Source: Bos javanicus
Lineage: Eukaryota; Chordata; Mammalia; Artiodactyla; Bovidae
DNA: 64,000 nt
Reading direction: 5' to 3'
NCBI RefSeq assembly: GCF_032452875.1
Contig: NC_083868.1
Coordinates: 96,564,537 to 96,628,536 of the forward strand
Below, one piece after another: positions 1-12,303 of this stretch. Position numbers and translations under genes: made by a program. Positions within the stretch are counted from its first letter, which is position 1; every line of letters starts with the position of its first letter. A model generated the notes under the pieces. That model was not told where the DNA came from. It did not search any database and saw only the letters and a program-made list of their open reading frames with translations.

Positions 1-1141
1 TAGTTAATTATTTTTATTTTGTAGTTTTTCTAAATCAGGACCTAAATAAAGTCCACACAGTGAAATTGGTTGAGGTATCTCTTAAATCTGCTTTATAGGC
101 TCTCCTCTCTCATACATGCATTTGAGTCTCTCTTTCCTCCCTTCCTTATTTCTCTCTCTCTTTCTGCCCCCTCTCAATTTTTTGATGAAGAATGTTGCTC
201 TATAGACTTTCTCACAGGCTTTATTTTGCTAATTGCATTTTCCTTGTTCTTTAACATGTTCCTTTGTCCCACATATTTCTGAAAATGGATAATTAAATCT
301 ACAGATCTAGTTTAGATTTTTATTTTTTTCATCTTTTTTCTTTAATAAGAACTACTCCAAAGGTGATGTTCTGTGCAGTCATCAAGTAAATGAATCTTAT
401 GGTTTGCTCTTTTGTGATGTTATTAGATATGTAATAACTGCCTCAATCCATTAACTTATTAGGGAAGACAAAGTAATAATAATCAGTTATTCTTTTAAAA
501 AAAAAATAAAAGCCAGAACACTTCTATAAAGAGAAATTTTCCTTTAGCTTTTTTGATTACCCTTGCAATAGTATATAATAGGAAAGGCAATATAAATACT
601 TGATTCTTTGCCTTTAATTACCAGTTTTCAAAATTAGTTGGTTCTCTGGCTTTTATTGAAGATGACCAGTGAAATGTTTTTTTGCCACTTTGAACTCAAG
701 CATTTAAACACATTTATGTTTCAATATATTATAGTTATTATCATTATTCATTCTCAAATTGTTCTATCTTTGGCCAGAGGGCCCTTATTTCAGTTAGCTC
801 CTGAATCCCTTTGATATGGATTATCATGCTTTCACATCTTATATGCTTCCTACTCTGGACCTGGAATTATCCATTTTCCCAAGAGCCCTATGGAGAGAAA
901 AAACACCATACATTGTATTCTTTTAGTAGGGAATAATAGATACCACATTCTGGTACTAGTATTTTGGGGGTATGGTATAATTTCAGATGTCATTCAGTAG
1001 CTTGGTATGCCACTGCATGATTGACTCTTCTATTACAAGTTTTCTGACCCTGCCCTCTCCTGTCTCCTTGCTTACCATTAAGAAAATGATTTTTCTACCA
1101 AAAAAAATTCTTCAAAACATTTCAAAGTTACCAAATGAGAA
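1..1141. other. EIF5A2: EIF5A2 intron, AT-rich, no recognised element
   Basis: This stretch lies upstream of the penultimate EIF5A2 coding exon and should be intronic, because the exon encoding the preceding part of the protein was not found anywhere between here and 4792. It is AT-rich, with stops in all frames and no reading frame over about 80 codons. I recognise no repeat family in it. Confidence 0.5.
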
Positions 1142-2232
1142 TTGTTGTTCAGTCGCTCAGTTGAGTCTGACTCTTTTCAACTCCATGGACTGAAGCACAC
1201 CAGGCTTCCCTGTCCTTCACCATCTCCCAGAGCTTGCCTCAAACTCATGTCCATTGAGTTGGTGATGCCATCCAACCATCTCATCCTCTGTCATCCCCTT
1301 CTCCTCCTGCCTTCAATCTTTGCCAGCACGAGGGTCTTTTCCAACAAGTTGGCTCTTTACATCAGGTGGCCAAAGAATTAGAGCTTCAGCTTTAGCATCA
1401 GTCCCTCCAGTGAATATTCAGGATTGATTTCTTTTAGGATTGACTGGTTTGATCTCCTTGCAGTCCAAGGGACTGTCAAGAGTCCTTCTCCAACACCACA
1501 GTTCAAAAGCATCAATTCTTTGGCACTCAACCTTCTTTATGGTCCAGCTCTCACATCCATACATGACTACTGAAAAAATCATAGCTTTGACTAATATTGA
1601 CCTTTGTAGGCAAAGTTACGTCTCTGCTTTTCAATATGCTGTCTAGGTTTGTCATAGCTTTTCTTCCAAGGAGCAAGCCATCTTCTAATTTCATGGCTGC
1701 AGTCACTATCCGCAGTGATTTTGGAGCCCAAGAAAGTAGAATCTGTCACTGTTTCCATTGTTTCCCCATCTGTTGGCCATGAAGTGATGGGACCAGATGC
1801 CATGATCTTCGTCTTTTGAATGCTGAGTTTTAAGCCAGCTTTTTCACTCTTCTCTTTGACCTTCATCAAGAGGCTCTTTAGTTCCTCTTCACTTTCTACT
1901 ATAAGGATGGTTTCATCTGCATATCTGAGGTTATTGATATTTCTCCCAACAATCTTGATTCCAGCTTGTGCTTCATCCAGCCTGGCATTTTGCATGATGT
2001 ACTCTGCATATAAGTTAAATAAGCAGGGTGACAATATATAGCCTTAATGTACTCCTTTCCCAATTTTGAAACAGTCCATTGTTCCATGTAAGGTTCTAAC
2101 TGTTGCTTCTTGACCTGCATACGGATTCCTCAGGAGGCAGGTAAGATGGTCTGGTATTCCCATCTCTTGAAGAATTTCCCAGAGTTTGTTGTGATCCACA
2201 CAGTCAAAGGCTTTAGTGTAGCCAATGAGTAG
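1142..2232 (-). mobile_element. BovB (RTE) LINE, 5'-truncated, antisense
   Basis: The minus strand encodes a decayed BovB reverse-transcriptase C-terminus. A 147-codon open stretch (1591-2034) has the recognisable SPCLFNLYAEYIM block followed by RYADE, where the catalytic YADD has lost its second aspartate. The BovB 3' end (CAGTCGCTCAG-type) is at 1142 and the 5' break near 2232, inside the RT domain. BovB is an RTE-clade element with endonuclease and RT domains, thought to have entered ruminants by horizontal transfer. This copy is dead: 5' truncated, frame-broken and missing a catalytic residue. It sits antisense in an EIF5A2 intron. Confidence 0.9.
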
Positions 2233-3624
2233 ATTTGCTTACAGTGAAGGATCAGAAGGAAATACTTAGAATTATAACTCTCTCCTTACCACCATCTCCT
2301 TCTGACTGTATAGAATCAGAGAGGGCTTTGAGGAAAGATTGAAAAAGTTGCACAGTAATATGTTTGAAACACAAAAATGACACCGTTAGCTTTTTTTTTT
2401 TACAAGATTGAAAATTACAAAAGGGGAAATGATACCTTGAAAGTGGAAAAATCTGGCAGATACTACTGTAGCCAGGTAATCAAAGTTAATATCACCAGTA
2501 ATAGGAAATAGACATTATTTACCTCTTGATGTGATACTCTGAGGACACATCATTTATGCAGTAATCCTTCCAAAAATGCACTATCTTATTCATTAAGAAA
2601 CTGACAAACTCAAACTAAGAAACATTCTATAATTCAATGAATCTGTGCTTGTCAAAAACGTCAGTGTCATGAAAGACGATGGGAGCTGTTCCAAATTAAG
2701 AGACTGAACTGGTATGATAGCCAAAAAGATACCAGGCATGATCCTGGAGCTGGGAGGGAAAAAAAGACAATACTGCAGCTTTGAATACAGACTGTATATT
2801 AAATAATATGTTAGCAATATTGAATTTCCTGATTTTGAAAAATAAACTGCGGTTATATGAGTATGTCCTTGAGAAGAACACAGTATTATTGCTAAAGAGT
2901 CATAATGTTTGAAACTTACTCTCAAATGGTTCAGTAAAAATAAAAGAATAAGAATGTGTATGGAAGCATTTTATATATTCCATATATACTAGAGATTTTA
3001 AAAAAAGCACATGGTTAAATGTTAACAAAGAGTAAATTTAAGTAAAAGACACAGGATTTTATTGCATTACTTTTACAGCTTTTCTTTAAGAAGATCAAAT
3101 AATTCATTATTATTATTTAATTTCATTTTTCTATAGCTTAGTTTTATTTTTGAAAATTTTAATTTTATTTATTATACCAATTTATTTTAATGCTTATAAG
3201 CAAATACTTTAGTAGATGTTTTATATGTCTGTACATTTTTGTATTTGAAATGCTTTATAGTTCATCCCATGGCTTATGAATGCTATGTTATGAATTGCTC
3301 TTAAAAAATAAAATACCATATAAATTTCAAAATACCAATATTATTATTTGGCTAATGTGGTTCAGTCACTAATGGAGTGGGAACCTTTAACTCTTAAAAT
3401 TGACAAGTTCTACCTCAGGGAGTTGCTAAAGGAGCTAAAATAAAAACAATGAGCCTGTGGTTGTCTAAAAGTCACACTTCTGTCTCAATCTCCTTGCTCC
3501 CCTGCCCTTTTCTGCCAGCTATCTCACAAATGTTTGAGTGACCAAAAGATTAAGTTGTTTGTGGTGGCTCAATAGGGTGGCTTTTTGTTTTTGAGATTAT
3601 AGACATGTGCAAAAACTGAAATCT
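2233..3624. other. EIF5A2: EIF5A2 intron, no recognised feature
   Basis: This is AT-rich intronic sequence. The longest open stretches (about 110 codons, minus strand, 2593-2925) have low-complexity, hydrophobic translations with no recognisable domain, so I treat them as chance. I see no exon with a plausible acceptor and donor. Confidence 0.4.
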
Positions 3625-3908
3625 CCTGTGGTCAGTGCAGTGTCTGTGGAAAGCCATTGCCTGAGTTGGTAGCGCCATAAGGGAGTGCTCTGACACCTGT
3701 GGTCCATGCAGTGTCTGTGGAAAGCCACTGCCTAAGTCTGTTGCGCCTTAAGGGAGCGCTCTGACACCTGTGGTCCGTGCAGTGTCTGTGGAAAGCCATT
3801 GCCTAAGTCTGTTGCGCCATAAGGGAGCGCTCTGACACCTGTGGTCGGTGCAGTGTCTGTGGAAAGCCACTGCCTGAGTCGGTAGCGCCATAAAGGAGCG
3901 CTCTGACA
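3625..3908. repeat. 71-bp tandem repeat, four copies
   Basis: Four head-to-tail copies with an exact 71-bp period begin with CCTGTGGTC at 3625, 3696, 3767 and 3838. Each holds the blocks GTGTCTGTGGAAAGCCA and AGCGCCATAA or TGCGCCATAA (TGCGCCTTAA in copy 2). Copies differ at only a few positions, so the array is young or homogenised. The unit is more GC- and CpG-rich than its AT-rich intron. Because 71 is not a multiple of three, the 101-codon minus-strand frame crossing the array (3748-4053) is unlikely to be a protein gene. I do not recognise the repeat family. Confidence 0.9.
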
Positions 3909-4792
3909 GTCTATCTCTGGGGTATGCCTTTGTATGAAATAGTGGCTGAAGGGGACCAGGGACCGTGTCTCTGATTCCTTTTGTGTATCTCAGTGTTAGC
4001 ATCTGGTGTGCTGGCTGGTTGCCTTTCATAAAACCTCTTGGAATTCTAGGCACACTGATGGTGTACCTGCTTTTAGAATAAATGAATGTGGCCTGCCAGT
4101 TTCCTCATACCTGTAATGAAAAAAATTCAATGATATCAAAACTATGTCTTTTTGCAGGTTAGGTTGATGACTGGGTTTGTTGCACTAATGTCATCAACAA
4201 GCTAATTTTTTTCTTTTTAAAAAAACCTAGTGTTGTTAGCAGTGAGCTGGAGACTAAAAATTTTCCACTTCAGTTTGTGTATAATCAAGTTATAAAACGT
4301 ATTGTTTATAGTCATGAAAAACTGAAAATAACTTTTATGCTCATTAATACAAAAATGGTTAAATCAGTAACTGTCTCCATACAGATTAAAGAGATTAAGC
4401 TAAGTCCATATTTTCTAAAATTGAAAGATTTCTAAGACATATTTAAGTGAAAACAACTTGATGAAAAATAACTCATTTATTTTTGAAAACAACTATATTT
4501 GTATTGTGTACATAAATGTAAATACTTCTGTATACACTATTTTAAAAAAGCCAGATTGTTGAATAATGTAGAGATTTGTGGGGGGGGGGGGGAGAATGCA
4601 AGAAGGAATGAACTTATACTTTTTCTCTATATCTATCTTCTACTTTTCTATGTGTAGCATTCTTAAGTACCAAGAATTTATTAATGTATTACTGTGTACT
4701 TATACAAATAAATGTAAATGGCAATTCATGTTAAAATTACAAAGGAGTGGATATAATCTAATCAGTGCAAATGATATAATTTCTTTCAATAG
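3909..4792. other. EIF5A2: EIF5A2 intron, 3' part
   Basis: The first 150 bases continue the unrecognised sequence adjoining the 71-bp repeat. The rest is AT-rich intron with a run of 13 G at 4580-4592. It ends in the acceptor TTCTTTCAATAG at 4792. Confidence 0.5.
4580..4592 (+). repeat. Poly-G mononucleotide run (G13)
   Basis: Thirteen consecutive G residues lie in the intron about 200 bases before the EIF5A2 exon acceptor. Runs like this vary in length and are prone to sequencing error. Confidence 0.85.
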
Positions 4793-4924
4793 CTGATATG
4801 CATTCAGGATGGTTACCTTTCCCTGCTAACAGAAACTGGTGAAGTTCGTGAGGATCTTAAGCTGCCAGAGGGTGAACTAGGCAAAGAAATAGAAGGAAAA
4901 TATAATGCAGGTGAAGATGTGCAG
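4793..4924 (+). CDS. EIF5A2: EIF5A2 penultimate coding exon
   Basis: This exon encodes 44 residues of eukaryotic translation initiation factor 5A-2, from LICIQDGYLSLL to NAGEDVQ, in the C-terminal OB-fold domain. It is bounded by a consensus acceptor (TTCTTTCAATAG) and donor (CAG|GTAAAG), both phase 0. It has no stop or frameshift and matches my recall of the human protein throughout. eIF5A proteins carry hypusine, bind the ribosome at the E site and help elongation through proline-rich stretches and termination. The hypusine lysine is in the N-terminal domain, encoded left of this window. EIF5A1 is the close alternative; EIF5A2 is favoured by the exact residues, by the intron, which excludes a processed copy, and by RPL22L1 as the next gene. 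Confidence 0.93.
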
Positions 4925-5811
4925 GTAAAGACCTATGGGGAGATTTTTTTTAAGCCATTTTATAAAAGCTTTGACCTAAATTAGCATAAAATACTATAAG
5001 AAATACAGCTGTTAAATAGTGCTGAAATGTTGAAAAGGAACTCTAGAACTAGGCAGTTTTCCCAGGATACCTTTTACCATGCCCATTCCCCAAAAAAGTA
5101 TCAAAGTTCATTTTTTACTACATAGACACTGTCAATCCCAAATTTGTTTCGAAGGTCAGCCTGAACTATTCTGAAGGATGAGAAAGGATGTTATGGGAAT
5201 TCTAAAGAGTAAAGGTGATTTATTTTATCTTTGTTATGATTTTCAGAAGTATAACATCTAAGTGTTGTGGCATTTATACTTCTTATTTTCCTGTTCCCTG
5301 GAAATTGTTTTAAAAACCACAGTTTAAGAAATTCTTCTCTAGAAAACTGTAGAGAAAGATGATTTGATCTTGGAATGCCTCTTTCCAAAATAAATATGTA
5401 TAAAACATCCATGAGTACTCATCTCATCCTCTCCTTCCCTCACTGTATCCACAAGTCTGTTCTCTGTGTCTGGAAACGTATACATGAGCACATGCAAAAT
5501 AGATGAGCAGTGGGAACTTGTTGTATGATGCAGGGAGCTCAAACCCAGTGCTCTGTGACAACCTAGAGGGGTGGGAGGAGGGTCAACAGGGAGAGGACAT
5601 AGGTATACCTATGGCTGATTCCTGTTGATGTATAGCAAGAACCAACACAATATTTAAAAGCAATTATCCTCCAATTAAAAATAAAGTTTTAAAGTTAAAT
5701 AAGCAGGGTGAAAAATAGATCCACAATTATCCAGTGTATGATGAATTAAATATATCTTATATAGATACTGCCTTTTGAATAACTTTTTACCTGCTTTTTT
5801 TTTCCTTCTAG
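4925..5811 (+). other. EIF5A2: Last intron of EIF5A2
   Basis: This 887-bp intron has a GTAAAG donor and an acceptor with a strong pyrimidine tract (TTTTTTTTCCTTCTAG). Its middle is filled by a retroelement-derived segment (5415-5720), described separately. Confidence 0.88.
5415..5720 (+). mobile_element. Ruminant LINE 3'-end-type segment with attached BovB scrap
   Basis: This contains the phrase common at ruminant retroelement 3' ends (CAACCTAGAGGGGTGGGA, then CTATGGCTGATTC, then AATTATCCTCCAATTAAAA) ending in an A-rich tail near 5695. I think it is an L1 3' UTR but am unsure of the family. Directly after the tail, 5696-5712 reads AAATAAGCAGGGTGA, which matches part of antisense BovB (compare 2018-2032). 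Confidence 0.6.
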
Positions 5812-5871
5812 GTATCTGTCATGTGTGCAATGAGTGAAGAATATGCTGTAGCCATAAAGCCCTGCAAATAA
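5812..5871 (+). CDS. EIF5A2: EIF5A2 terminal coding exon
   Basis: This exon encodes the last 19 residues of eIF5A-2 (VSVMCAMSEEYAVAIKPCK) and a TAA stop at 5869-5871. It joins the previous exon in phase 0 and has no lesion. The C-terminal KPCK fits EIF5A2; EIF5A1 ends differently as I recall it. The exon continues without a break into the 3' UTR. Confidence 0.93.
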   Translation, partial: VSVMCAMSEEYAVAIKPCK

Positions 5872-8467
5872 ATGGGAACATCAGGCATGACCAAACTGTT
5901 TAGGTCTGGATCAACTACAGATCTAAAGTTTGGTTCTAAGTTGTCACCAAAGCTATGGCCTTCATAAGCAACCTCATTTCTTTTTCAGTTGTTTTGAAAT
6001 TGTGCTGAGTTAGTTTTGTAGGCAATTAGCAATTTAAAAAAATAATCAAGATATATAACTTTTTTTTTAATTTTGTAGGTGTCTTTACTATATAACATTC
6101 CTGTGGTTTTCAGTATGTGAGTCCAAGAAACAGATGAGATAGCTTCAGCACATATGATTTGTCTGAGCAAATCATTCCTGAATTTTAGTTAAATGATAAA
6201 TAAACCAGGGTTTTAAACAATGTAGCATCCAGTGGTATTGATGTACCACATTTAAGTTGAATTGCTCTGCATTAATTTCAAACTTAATATCATAGAATAA
6301 GTAGATTATGGATTGGAATTGTCAAAATTTCAGCCTGGGTGTGGCAAGTACAGATCCTTAAACAAAAATCATGTTATCAAAAGTGCCAGTTATCTTAGTA
6401 ATCGTGTGCAGCCCACCTGTGTTACCTCAGTCATTCTGTTCTTTGCCAAATTTCTGGCAGACTTAGTATAATCTGTATTATGGTCATTTTAGTACTTTGT
6501 TGTGGTTAACAGAGGCGTTAAACTGTTGTGTGACTGTTAGCAAGTCATATTGTAAAGAAGGCCCAAAGGACAGTGGCAGAGGGTGTTGGTAAAAGCTGTA
6601 GCTTTTTATTTGAGCCCTTTGTAATCAGCATAAAAATAGGAAGTTTCTGTTTGCATTTTTAACTTTTGTTTTCTCTATTTAAAGGAGTGACATGCTTTAC
6701 AGGATACTATGCAGTACTTTTTATCGATTATGTTGAATAGTTGATATTTGTAGTAATCACTCCTTTCTAGACATTTTTAAGTAGACTTTTTTTGACATCA
6801 GAGTATTTGTTAAACAAAAACTGGAAATTCTTAAATTATTTGGAATGCTTGTTAAATTTATGTATGTTTTTTCTAACATGAAAGTGAATCATAGAAGAAA
6901 AGTTACTTTATATGATTATTATTTAACTTAAGTATATGTATTTATCTGATTGTCATGTGACTTAATTCACTTAACTGGTATGAAATATAGCTAGGAAAGA
7001 TTTCTATAAACTGAATTACTTTTAAAAGTATTTTAGGTGATTCTGTTACATTTCTGTTCAGTCTTTTGGATCATATATCTCTCTATTTCCAGAATTCTAG
7101 GCATTATATCACAGGGTTTGTGAGGACTCAGTAACAGCCATTATATTGCAGTGAAACTTAGAACAAAATCACCATTTCAGTAATACTTTCATTCTCTAAG
7201 ACTGATTCTAAGACCTCTCCCATCATACATTGACTTCTAAAAGGCCTTTGTACCCTATCACCTAGAGGAAAATCTGCATGATGCTATAATCGGTCTACTC
7301 AGTGATTGGAAATAGCATTAGGAACAGAAGATCCCAGTTTTAGTTACTTAATTTGCCCACGTTTTAAATCTTGTATTGGCCTCAGCAAAACCACTTGGAG
7401 AAGAAGCAAGATGCTTTAAGGAAATGCAAGAGGAATTCTAAAGCACAAGAAATATTGATGTTGTAGTTAATCATTTTTTAGTATAACATTTTAGCTTTTG
7501 CCCATCTAAAGCACAATTAGTAATTAGGCTAAATTCTTTCATTTCCGGAATTCCATTTAGGTATCACTGCTCTAGTTTTTTTAATACTCTGTAGTATGTA
7601 TCTTACTTGTGACTGGTTGGCATCGTTACCTGCAGGAATTCCAGAAAGTTACCAATCTGTGCTTCTTGCTGGCCATTCATATGACTCCAGTTAACTACAC
7701 TAGTATTCTGGTTTAGTATTAATTCTGGATTAGCATGCCCTTGTTCTTCCTAATTTATCAAACTTGACATAAATATATTTTCAATTGCAAGATAAAGTAT
7801 TTCAATTGCAAAGTATATATAAATTATGATAATGCACCTATACTTCATATATTGAATGGCAAAAGCTACTTATGCATAAGTATTTCAAGTATTATAATAA
7901 AGTGTAAATTCTCTTCTGACATATAATTATAGATTTTAAAGATATGGGACTGTTTATTTTCATGTAAGTCAATACTTGTTTCTCTTGAACAATATATTTC
8001 ATTTAGAAAAGCTTTATAAATTGTATTAAAAGGAAGCAGGAAACATTTTTTAATAGAACAGAAAAGACTTCATTCTTTTTTGACATCAGAAATGTTCAAA
8101 GTTGATTCCTAGTATTTGTTGTACTTTTTTGTAGTAAATGTTAAATGTCACAGTTACCACGTGTAGAATGTAGACTGTCATCTTGATAGATTATACAGTG
8201 ATATACCTTTTTGTCTGCAGGCATTTCACCAATTTATATACAGTATTATACTAACAAGTGGAATATTTGTTTCTTTCTAGAACAACATATTTTATTTCTA
8301 CTGTGAAGACTTTGTTATATCTTATTTGCTACAAAGTTATATACCCTCTGAAACAGATCAAATTATTGCTACTTTGACTTAGCATTTGCATCATAGACAT
8401 GATGTTTCTTTCATGTTCCCTTCCAAGGGCTGTCAAGTCACTTGAAATTGTTGCTAACTGACCAACT

Positions 8468-8630
8468 TCACATTCACTTTTCACTTTCATGCATTGGAGA
8501 AGGAAATGGTAACCCACTCCAGTGTTCTTGCCTGGAGAATCCCAGGGACGGGGGAGCCTGGTGGGCTGCTGTCTCTGGGGTCGCACAGAGTCGGACATGA
8601 CTGAAGCGACTTAGCAGCAGCAGCAGCAAG
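8468..8630 (+). mobile_element. Bov-A2 SINE, single unit, in EIF5A2 3' UTR
   Basis: The sequence reads from the Bov-A2 junction (CATGCATTGGAGAAGG) to CTGAAGCGACTTAG and ends in an AGC-repeat tail. Only the 3' unit of the dimeric element is present. It is inserted in the sense direction and would be transcribed in long EIF5A2 mRNAs. Confidence 0.88.
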
Positions 8631-10592
8631 CTCTTGAATCCATTTCCATTTATGGTACAAAATTCTGTATGGATTCTTTATAACTATTACCAAAACTCTC
8701 CTGCAGCCAGAGCATGAAATCTTTAATAGGAGATGCTGCAATAAAATGTTTAGGCTATAAAATTTGGGGATACAGTTTTTCATTAATAGCACAACATGTG
8801 TGCATATGTGCACATAGCTTTGTATGTTTGTTCTCTTTACAAAGTCCTTCCAACTCTTAAAAGTACTGTAGTCTGGTAGTGCCTCAAATGTTGGTAACTT
8901 TTTTTTTATTTACAACTTTTCCAGAATTTGGTTTTGTATTTTAAAGTTTCTCAATTAGATTATTTCTAGTTGCAATTTGAATGCATTGTTCTCAGGGCTG
9001 TTTGTGCTAAGAGCTGAAGTTTCCTTATTTTAAAGCTAACTGCCTGAAAGAATATTGTAAAATTTTCCCACATTGTAATACAATGATACATACAAATAAA
9101 AATCTGTAATATCAACACACTTAAACTATATGCTAAATATTCAAGAAAAAAATTGGAATATTGCTAACATGTATACTGGAATCTTGGCATATTTTTTTCA
9201 TTTTAGAAAAGAATTTGGTGGTCTTATCTTAGAACCTTATCCTTAATGATACACCTGAAAGCATTCCTTTGGCATGGACCCCAAAGATAGCTTTGGAGCC
9301 AAACTTGGATATGATTTTCAAAACATGTCTAGGGAGAAAAGAATTAAAATTCATAACACTTTTGGGGGCACATTAAAGTGTTTACAGATTGAATTCTGTA
9401 TATGAACTAGTAACATTTATTATAAGAAAATATGACTCTTAAGCAGTATATGTACAAACTATAAGCATATATCCATAAACAGCATAATATTAATTGGTCA
9501 ACAGTTTAAACTTTTCTGATATCTAGGCATGATATTTCATAGTTTTCAAGCCTTTTTTCCTCCCAGCATTTGGACAAGTAATAGGTAACAAAGACTTAAG
9601 AAAATTTCATTGTGAAAAACCTTAAAATTGAGAAAATTCAATCCATTAACTTTATTAAATTTTCTTTCTCTGAATTGGGCATATGGTATTATTTGATTTT
9701 AGCAGGGAACATTTGGATTTAGCTTACAGAACACAGATGTTCTATGGGAACATGACTTGAAGTTCTATATAATTTAATATTTTTTCATTAAATGACCATC
9801 TGAGCATCAACATAACTACCACGTGAGGTCAAGTGCCTGAAAAGTGCTGTATATATCTATACACATTTTCCTTACATGAAAGATGCATCTTATAGCAATG
9901 CATATCAGGCTTTCACCTGCTAAAAAACATTCTTGTTGCCCAACCTTACCATCCACCACTATTCTGACTCCTTATTACAAGTTGCAACCTATTTTACAAT
10001 TAAAAGAGAGGTTCCTTTATTTATATAAAGTCCCTAAAACTATGTCTTGATATTGGTAGACTTAAGTTTATCATAGTTCAAGATTGCACTTTTTTAAAAC
10101 TCTGGATATAAACTTGATTCAGTGGTGACTATACAGCTTGTCATAAGTCACGGTTGTGATTTTTCTTGAGAGGAATCCTTTATGTGGTTAATATCTACTA
10201 TAAATAAGCACTCTTGTGCTTGTTATAAAGAATAATGCAAATTCCTAGCTCTGTACTGTTTCTGTCCTTCTCTTCAAAAAGGAAATAGTTGAAATGGCAT
10301 TGTCTAATCCAGTGGCACTTTATTAGTAATACATTTTATTTGTCATAGGTATAAGAGAACTCTTACCTGCAGAGACTCATATGTTTTAGCTAAAACTTTA
10401 AAATTGTAAGATATGTAGTATGGGTATTATTATAATTGTGTATTTTACATTTCAAAAATGGGTAAAATTCATATAGTAAGCCTTTGACTATGTTAAAATA
10501 ATTGTGAAATCCTTTAAAATGTGGAACGTAAACTAATCAATTATAACTTTTTGTTACAATATATTTGTCTGTTAACTTCATCAGTTATATTA

Positions 10593-10604
10593 AATAAAAA
10601 TAAA
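10593..10604 (+). terminator. EIF5A2: Candidate distal poly(A) signals of EIF5A2
   Basis: Two abutting AATAAA hexamers (10593-10598 and 10599-10604) lie at the distance expected for the long EIF5A2 3' UTR. The assignment rests on distance and motif only. Confidence 0.4.
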
Positions 10605-10605
10605 G

Positions 10606-11880
10606 TTAATAGCTTATACTACTCTTGTATATATACATTCCTAGAGACATTTTCATACTAGAAAATTAACTACTGTTAAAATCTAACTTGTATTTTGTTT
10701 GTTTTTCTATATTTTAGGTTCTTATTGTACAGCACCCTAGCTTTACACCTGAAAATGTTAATTTCTAAATTTCAGTTCCAGATTTAGATATACTTTAAAA
10801 AAAAATCTTTTAAGTTTTTAATAGTTTTTAGAATATATAAAATACATGGTTCAAAATTCTATAGATACAAGAATAAATACATCTCTTCCTCCTCTTCCTG
10901 TGCATTCTTCCAGGGATACATAATGCAAGAGAGTTCAGTGGTCCCAACCCCTGATCAGGGTCTGAGGTGTTCCTTCCCTACCAGACTTGCTGTTCGCTTT
11001 CTATACTGATGTGAATGGTGTGATGAGTCCCAGAAGCAAACTCTTTTCCCAGTCCTCATCATATCTAATCAACATCATCTGGACATATTCATTCTGAGGG
11101 GGTGCAGCAGTTTCTTCCTTTTACCCACTGTACCATTCTAGAACATCTCTCACTTCCTGATGTGTGGACCATACCAAGACTACCAGCATAATTGTCACCT
11201 CCTATCTGTGATGAGCATTACTGTTACCCATAACCCTCCAGATCCAGCAAGCATAACTGGGCAGTGGGAGAAGCACCAGATTAAAGTCTTGTACACCTCA
11301 GCCCCACTCTTTTTTGCCACTTGCAAACACTAATAACTGTATCCCAGAAATAGGCATGGGAGGGAGAAAAGAGTGAAAAGGGACTAACTGTATGTCACAT
11401 ATCAGCTTGAGTTTCTTCACGCCCCGCCCCGCAACCTCATATTTAAACAAATATTCTATCCAAATAGGATGTGTCCTATGGGACTGCCACTTTTAGAACT
11501 CGTACTGCCTGTCTAAAGTGTGTGCCACTGGGAACTTAAAATACCGATTCCCACAATACTTTCATCCAGCAGGATCAGTTACAATCACTGGGTGTGTATC
11601 GGCTCAAAAGGACCCACCTACAATGTTTTATCAATCCACTGTCCATTTGTGAGTTATTTAAATCTAGTTGAAACAATTTTTGATCCCACCCACGGGTACT
11701 ACCCAGCATCACAATGACTTGTGTCCTAGTGTTTAGAAGGGCAAAAAGACTTGGCAACCACAATTGCTATCAGATCCCTGACAAAGATTCTAATGGGAGA
11801 ACGGAGGTTTATCTACCTAATATTGATAGTGTGTCTGCCTTTTTTGTTCACACTGATGTGTGTGTGTGTTTCACTTAAAA
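10606..11880. other. Intergenic, unrecognised; possible old repeats
   Basis: No gene or exon is supported. The first 300 bases (for example AAATACATGGTTCAAAATTC near 10840) look like a decayed L1 3' region. From 10930 to 11820 the DNA is less AT-rich and has short frames on both strands (62-65 codons near 11520-11760). It could be a decayed endogenous-retrovirus internal region, but I cannot name a family. Confidence 0.35.
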
Positions 11881-12303
11881 TTGTTGCCACTATAGTGCAT
11901 TTTAATTTGTACAATCATTGAGGTAAATCTTAGAGAAAAAACAAATACATGGAACTTTCTGAAAAGAAAAGGACATTTAGGGCACAAAGAAAACAGTTTC
12001 TACAAAGAGGAAATGGTAAAAATAATGCTGATACCAATCCTAAATGAAAATAAAAAGACCCTCCTACCTGGAAATTTGAAAATCTATTACATAATTCTAT
12101 AGTGAAAGGAGTACTACAAACAAAGAATTCCTGAAAAATAATGAAAACTCTATCAGAATCTAAAGCAGTATATAGGAAAATTTGTAGCTTTAACATCTAT
12201 ATCAAAAATGAAAGGAATGTAAATAAACTCCTAAATCAAATAACCAGAAAAAAAAAAAACAAGAGAGCATAAGAGAAATGATAAAAACAGAATTAGGTGA
12301 CTA

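Larger units (their letters stand above)
5872..10605 (+). other. EIF5A2: EIF5A2 3' UTR (inferred extent)
   Basis: About 4.7 kb of AT-rich DNA follows the stop codon. Human EIF5A2 is known for a 3' UTR of several kilobases, so I extend it to the paired AATAAA signals at 10593-10604. Earlier AATAAA hexamers at 6199 and 9095 could give shorter isoforms. The only recognisable insertion is a Bov-A2 SINE half at 8468-8630. No other coding potential is visible. The exact end is inferred. Confidence 0.55.

Noticed and set aside
3748..4053. A 101-codon minus-strand frame over the 71-bp repeat
   Set aside because: The repeat period is not a multiple of three and the frame has no domain; probably a by-product of GC-richer repeat units.
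1..4792. Earlier EIF5A2 exons, including the hypusine site
   Set aside because: I searched for the exon encoding the residues before LICIQDG and did not find it; those exons must lie left of the window.
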